Shown piece after piece: positions 58,507 through 64,000 of a stretch of DNA of 64,000 bases. This stretch comes from Lepiota brunneoincarnata (taxonomy: Eukaryota > Basidiomycota > Agaricomycetes > Agaricales > Agaricaceae). The notes below the pieces were generated by a model. That model did no database searches and was not told where the DNA came from. It saw only the letters and a list, made by a program, of their open reading frames with translations. The position numbers were made by a program, and so were the translations under genes. Numbering within the stretch: the first letter of the stretch is position 1; each line of letters opens with the position of its first letter. The stretch spans positions 62,001-126,000 of the forward strand of contig JAEBUN010000029.1 of the NCBI GenBank assembly GCA_023014365.1, read 5' to 3'.

Positions 58507-59270
58507 ATGGGCCCCGTCGTACTCTTGATGCCCCCCTCAGTCATCACAACACAAGGATCATACGCAAACACCTTCTACCTCTCCACAAAATCACTCAAAT
58601 CACCCTTTCAGGACTCGAGCTACCGCGCCTCTGGCCAGTTTCGAAACCAAGTTCCTTTCAACATCTGAGGCCGGCGTGACAAACAAATTCACAGAATATT
58701 CCGCTAACCACTACCCTAGAATGGCTCTATCATGGGAGAGTACCAACAGTTCCAAGCTCCACGAGGGGTGTTACCGTTGTCCGCTACTATAAGCCGGTCC
58801 CTTTTTATCGGCCATCTTCATTGATCAGATTCATTGCACAAAGTGGCCTCGCTCGCATTTAACTCTGGTCTTCTCGGTGGTAGCCTCGAAGATGCCGCTC
58901 TTGTGGACCAGTGAGTCCATGTTGTTGAGATCGAAGTCGATATCAACAATAACAGTCTCGGTGTGAATACCCCCTCCAACAACCAAGTGCAAAAACGCCT
59001 CCATTGGAAAAGAGGACCTATCCTACTGACGAAACCCACAGGTTGAAACCCTCGGGGATGGTCTCGCCGCACTCGAATCCCACCTTGCCACTCGCATCTT
59101 CTTTGTTGGATGAGCGCATCACTCTTGTTGATCTTTCCGTCGCGGGCCATATCTTCACCACCATGGATGCTCTTTCCTGTCATGCCAGGTACCCCTAACC
59201 TCATGCGTCATCTCGAGATGATCATCAGCCAGGCCAAACTCAAGGCATATTACGGAGTAAAATATCAATA
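58507..59270 (+). pseudogene. Elongation factor 1B-gamma relic 2 (GST part, plus strand)
   Basis: Begins atgggccccgtcgtactctt, cognate with the intact start atggccccc, and keeps the first intron's position. Then in changing frames: RATAPLASFETK, EAGVTNKFTEYSANHY, ALSWESTNSSKLHEG, ASLAFNSGLLGGSLEDAALV, VEIEVDIN, ETLGDGLAALESHLATRIFF and PNLMRHLEMIISQAKLKAYY. Similarity stops after about 59266. Several stops and indels: clearly dead. It covers residues 1 to about 215 of EF1B-gamma and overlaps relic 1 by only about 75 bp. Confidence 0.85.
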
Positions 59271-59581
59271 CTCAGTAATCCTACAGCATCCCAACGCTGG
59301 GCGAACCGAATATCGACGACCGCAGCAATAACATGAAGTAATCTAGGCAATGACTTAGCCGAGATGGCATCATCAAGATTTGCGTATGCTCTACGAGTTG
59401 ATGTATGGATGGGTCTATAAAACCATAGTCTGGTCTACGTGCTCCGAAAATATGCTGTGAGCACGTCATTGCAAACTTGCGACGTGGCATGCATCGCTGG
59501 CGGTAGCAATGACCATGAATGCTCCACGAAGAGGGACCAGGTGAGATAAAGTTCCCGACTCTGCAGTGTTATGCTTCCACG
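59271..59581. other. Intergenic, 3' flank of the P2B ATPase
   Basis: About 310 bp between relic 2 and the ATPase stop. A short minus frame (59281-59490) has no domain. Nothing else seen. Confidence 0.5.
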
Positions 59582-62500
59582 TTAGCCAGCCTGCAGTGCA
59601 GAAAGGAGAGGATGTCTGCCGGTATCTGGATGAAACTGAAGGTCACCTGCCCTGTAAGCGTCTAAGATATGTTGAATTTCCGGACTTGTAGGAGGACGAG
59701 GGAGGAGGTTCAAGGGAATTGCGGAGATAGATTCGTCTTGTTGCTCAATGTCAGGACTGTTATCCTCGGGGCCAAGCAATCCGGAAAAACGGAGGAGCCC
59801 CTCGAATGGCTTGTTGGGCATCAGACGGACACAGATGCCCCAAGGCGCTGACATAGCCCCGAGCGCTAAAGAAATGCCCTAGTTCACGTCTGGTGAGACT
59901 GGTAACACCAAAAGCAGCACCTCCTTTGAAGATGACGAGAACTTGAATGGCAAGGACTGCGGATACTATCAACATATATGTATACATTTGAAGCAGTGTT
60001 CAGACCCACCAGTGATAGTTACGCATGCAAAGAACAAGTTCCTGCCTATGAAGACGTTCAAGTGTCTGTCGAGACGCCGGCAGTTGACTGCGTTGAATAT
60101 CTGGGCAAAAACGAATGTGCTGAAGACAAAGGTCTTCATACAGAGTTTATCATGCACAGTATTATCATAACCAAGGATCTGGTGGCCAACGAAGTAGAAG
60201 CTGAGAATGATGGTTATCTGATAAGCGGATTGGAACAAGACCATCTTGAAGATGTTCGTGAATAAGTTATGAGGTTGATGACCAAGGCGATTCTCCGAGG
60301 CTGGATCAGCTGCTAGTGCAAGCACCATCGAGGTGTTTATGACAACAATAGTCCAAAGGAGTTGGACCGGGCTAATCGCAAGCCCTCCTCCAGTACGCGT
60401 AATGGCGGTGATGGATGTGATCACGACAGCAGCAATAGCTTGTGGTGATTTGATACTGCAAGGGCTTAAAGAAGATGTCGCGAAGATGGTGACCACGGCC
60501 GATGACCTGTGATGATGGAAGGGAAGTAATTGTCTGTGAGAATGATGTCGGAGTTCTGTTTGGCAGGCCTCGGTGCCAGCAATTGAGATGCTGACCCTTG
60601 CAGCCATAAGGGCAGGGATATCGTTGGTGCCATCGCCACAAAAGGCAACAGCTTGACCAGGAGCTTGGAGGTAGTCAATCAATTTCCGTTTTTCTTCGGG
60701 GGAGGCCATAGCCATAACTTGAAGGGACCCCAAGACCAGCTTCGTCTCGAATTGGGTCAACTTAGGGAGTGTAGCGCCACTCATGAGGATACCTCCAGCA
60801 ACATAAATGCCGCATCTCTTTGCGACCGAATCGGCAGTGAGCATGCTATCGCCGGTGACCATAATGACACTAGGTTCCGGCCTCCTGGAGTCGGAAAACA
60901 GCGTCGCGGACGCCGGCCCGCAGCGGATCCTCGATGCCGATAACACTGAGGAGAGTGAGATCCTGTGCAAGCTCTTCGTATGGAACCTGAAGACTTCCAG
61001 GTTAGCTTACTCCATGTCCACGACACTATGACTAGCTCACCTCGACAAGGCGTTCCAAGGATCTCCCTGTAAGTGACGACTGAGGGATGTCTCGGTAGCA
61101 AAGGGTAATCGTCCGCAAAGATTCCCTGGAGTAGAAAGCGACAGTATCATCGAGATTCTTCCATGCATGCTCATCAATCGGTTGGGGAATAGTGGCACCA
61201 ACATTCAGGCTGCAGTGTCCTCCTGACTGACGACACTATGGCTGCATTTCCGAAGTAAGATGTCGCTGGCTCCCTTCACATAAAACCGATATCCGCCTTT
61301 CGGTAATTTGATGACGACAGCCATAGCCCTGCGGTCGCTCGAGAAAGGTATCATTTGGACAATGGTTGCACCTTCACGAGCCTCCTTGAAGTGACGCCAA
61401 CCGTGCTCCTCGGAGAATTGAAGCAATGCAGTTTCAATCTTGCTTCCAACGAAAATAGGTTCACTCGTTTCGCCTTTATCTGCAGTCGAATTGATGGCTA
61501 TGGATTCATTTAAGAGTTCCCGCAAATGAGATGGCAATGCGTCATTGAGCCTGGCTTGGTTGATGACGAAGTCGTTTCTGTGTGCTTCATCATCCTCGTC
61601 GACGTTCCAGCGCCCAAACTTGGCATGGATACCAATGGAACCGGCAATAACCGTCGTAGAATTTTGAGTGAGAGTTACCCGTCTTGTCCACACAAAAAAC
61701 TGAAGCATTGGTTGCGATCTCGCAGGAGCCAAGATTTCGGGCTAACAGCCTGTCTTGAACCATTCTCTTGATTACAGACGCCTTTATAAGCGCTCGTGGA
61801 AGATCTGCACGTCTTTTGAGCAACCCGAAAGAGGGAGAAAGCGCAGAAAGCGTACCCTCCAAGACAGCGGTTACGAACAGTTGGATCGAGATAGCGAGAA
61901 TATCCACAAAAACCATGCCTTTCTGATATGCGGTTCTAAACCCGGTATGAGCATCTCTTGTGAACAATCAGGGAGCGACTGACCTTGGAAGATCATGTTT
62001 AGCGAGTTGCACAATGGATTGGATCACCAAAACCAGAACACCTGCAGCAGCTGCCACCTTGAGATTGGCGCGTGCAAAGTTCTTACGTTGGAACTCCGGG
62101 GATGTATGCTGAGCGTCAGTTTGGGGTGTTCTGGGCTTGTGGGACTCGGTCGAAGCAGGAATGTGCATATGAGCTATTTTACAATCCCCGAGGCTCCTCA
62201 TGCCACCAGTCACGACATATTTCCCGAATCCTTCAAGAACCATACTGCCACTGGCGACGAAGCAATTTGTGTGATCTCTGTCTCCACCACCCATGAGGAG
62301 TAGCTCGTTATACGAAATCTTTCTGACGGCGTCAGATTCCCCGGTGGCCCTGGATTCGTCACACTTGATGCCGTGCCCAGATAAGAAAATGCCATCACAA
62401 GGGATGACGCCGCCTCGTTCGAGAAGCATGATGTCACCAACAAGGACATGCTGCGGAACAAATAAGTGCCAGAAGATGGACGGCCAAGGCCATAACAATG

Positions 62501-64000
62501 CACACCTCGACATCAATGGTGGTTCTCCGGCCGTCGCGTATGACTCTGACCCATTGTGCTCCCTTGTGTTTGTCCAGGTTCTTGAATTGGCGTTCTTTCC
62601 ACCAGTCACCACTAGAGCTGATGAAGATCTAACTCCTTCATATGAGAACTGTAGGTATGCCGAGCCGGAAATACACACCCCAGCGAAGATAATGATGACT
62701 GAAGCAACACTTTCGGCCCATTCAGGCGGCTCGCCAGGTTCACCCGGTGCACTTATTTGGTGCAAAAAACTTAGCACAAGAGAAAGCACCTGGATAAGTA
62801 AAAGCGAAATCTGTGAAAAGGGAACGGCAAGTTAGATAGTCATTCAACAGTCTACAGAAGTATCGAGAACGAACCAAAACTCCGCCTTTCAGCAGGGCAA
62901 ACCATACTAACTGAAGCAATCCCGGACCAGGCTGCTGGGGTGGATGATTGTGGCCGAATAGGCGCCTGCGGTCGTCAAAAGTCGCCAAGCAGGCGAAATG
63001 GTCCGACGGAGTACAATCCGCGTTGGTGTCGTTTGCGTTGGTTGAGAGTCCGCGTTCGGCGCTAGTACCGAGGCCCTGCAACAAGCCATCAGGACCGCCG
63101 AGCTGGGCGAGAGCTTGAATGTTCTTGGAAGCAACGATACTAGCAAGTTGAACTTGGGTAAACATGAAGGGCGCCGGGTCAAGCCCTTGATCCTGCTTAT
63201 GGTCAGCTGTGCTCCCGGCGGCGACAGGAGAAGCAACTTGGGATCCACCATCTGCAGGTTCGCCAGTGCGGGCAGTGTCTAGGGTACTTTGAGAGTTGGA
63301 TAAAGCAGATTGACCAAGGTCGATGCTCGGGGGGGCGGCCAATACACTAGGGGAGGAGGGGCATGTAGGGGTGGGAGAGTATTCCGAGCGTGTTGGCGAA
63401 GCGATCAGTGGTGGCGGTGTAAGGAAGGGGGAAGGCGAAAGGACAGTTGGGAGGGGATCTTTCGAATTTCCTTCATCCGCACCGCTCTCCGTGGCAGCTT
63501 TTTGAGCCATGGTATTTTGAATAGCAACCAGGGTGTGCTGGAGGTTCGACAGATCGGCTTCATTGGGTTTGTCAAACTTACTGCCTGAGAGAGCTATCGA
63601 GGCGCCAGGGGATGGGGGGCATGTAGGAGTTGGGGAGTATTCGGAGTGCGCTGGCGAAGGGGGACAAGGAGGAGGGCGTGGAGATATCGTATGGACTGCA
63701 TGAAGGGAAGGAGCGGGAGCATTCTCAATATTGCCAGCTGAACCCGAAGGAGAAAAAGTAGAAATACCAGGGTCCTCGGTAAGATCAGGCCCACCATGAG
63801 ACCCGTCGAGCTTGCCATCCAAGGGGGTAAGGTTGGGGGAGGGGCACCAAGGCCCAGGGTGTGTGCCATCAGGATATATTGGAGATGCCGCTTGAGCTTG
63901 AGCTTGATGGTTCGCGTTAGAAGTAATAGCAAGTCAATACCGAGTCCCCTCACCGACGCCACCGCTGTCCTGTATTGTGCAAGGAAGGATCGTGGCCGGA
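59582..64000 (-). CDS. PMC1: PMC1-like P2B calcium-type ATPase, divergent, 5' end outside window, frame breaks
   Basis: Family role: Ca2+ export into vacuole or out of the cell. From the right edge: exon, 51-nt intron (gtgagg...catcaag, about 63949-63899), long Pro/Ser N-terminus with two related units (each SEYSPTPTCP), then VQLASIVASKNIQALAQLGG, FGHNHPPQQPGPGLLQLVWF, EPPEWAESVASVIIIFAGV, GDIMLLERGGVIPCDGIFLS, DESRATGESDAVRK (TGES), FVDILAISIQLFVTAVLEGT (M4), CEIATNASVFCVDKTG then TLTQNSTTVIAGS, FYVKGASDILLRKCS, MVTGDSMLTADSVAKRCGI, AFCGDGTNDIPALMAA, SDIILTDNYFPSIIT, HLRDIFFKPLQYQIT, PVQLLWTIVVINTSMVLALA (M6), and MSAPWGICVRLMPNKPFEGL near the end. TAA at 59582-59584. Single extra bases at about 61676 (inside DKTG/TLT), 60556, 60506, 60437 and 59876 break the frame. 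The usual M4 PEGLP reads LEGTL and the M6 N...D pair is not conserved, so Ca2+ transport is doubtful. Confidence 0.8.

Overview
The window reads as nuclear DNA of a filamentous basidiomycete, most likely an Agaricomycete. The genes carry many short (about 45-70 nt) GT-AG introns. The families present are typical of that group: NST1 with a very acidic middle, VosA/VelC-like velvet factor, DUF6534-type membrane proteins, LaeA-like methyltransferase, TPR-CHAT remnants, secreted M28-like and GH18 proteins. A Rhizoctonia-like (Cantharellales) origin is a guess from the mix of families; nothing in the window proves it.

Layout. 1-3500: non-coding repeat block, two 1.2 kb direct repeats about 2038 bp apart, with smaller arrays between and inside them. 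4885-9143 (+): NEO1-type P4 ATPase. 9866-11998 (+): secreted PA/M28-like peptidase family protein. 12744-17718 (-): NST1. 17.7-20.15 kb: no recognisable gene. 20152-21641 (-): QCR2. 22636-23970 (-): SAM methyltransferase. 24882-29230 (+): X-family DNA polymerase POL4. 29.2-31.5 kb: no recognisable gene. 31500-32019 (+): small secreted double-psi beta-barrel (expansin-like) protein.

33.0-45.1 kb is the most unusual part. Two GH18 chitinase genes, each with a PX (phosphoinositide-binding) domain in front of the chitinase domain, lie in inverted orientation (33021-35541 + and 42878-45104 -). Between them sit a secreted TIM-barrel glycosidase-like gene (35861-38104 -) and a very long velvet regulator gene (38430-42726 +), which share a 325 bp divergent promoter. 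The two PX-chitinases share a 10-nt micro-exon and use GC-AG introns.

45.3-51.7 kb (-): two DUF6534-type seven-helix-like membrane protein genes flank an F-box gene. 52.8-59.3 kb: an intact translation elongation factor 1B-gamma gene (55180-56720 +) lies between two complementary, oppositely oriented fragments of a second copy and a decayed TPR-CHAT gene. This is suggestive of an old inversion. 59582-64000 (-): divergent PMC1-like P2B ATPase whose 5' end runs off the window.

Metabolically the core genes are housekeeping: lipid flippase, complex III, DNA repair polymerase, translation factor. The accessory genes point to cell-wall remodelling and its developmental control. Several genes right of 33 kb carry single extra bases that break the frame (PX-chitinase copies, F-box gene, P2B ATPase), while NEO1, NST1, QCR2 and POL4 read cleanly. 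The extra bases may be consensus errors or decay; read data are needed to tell.
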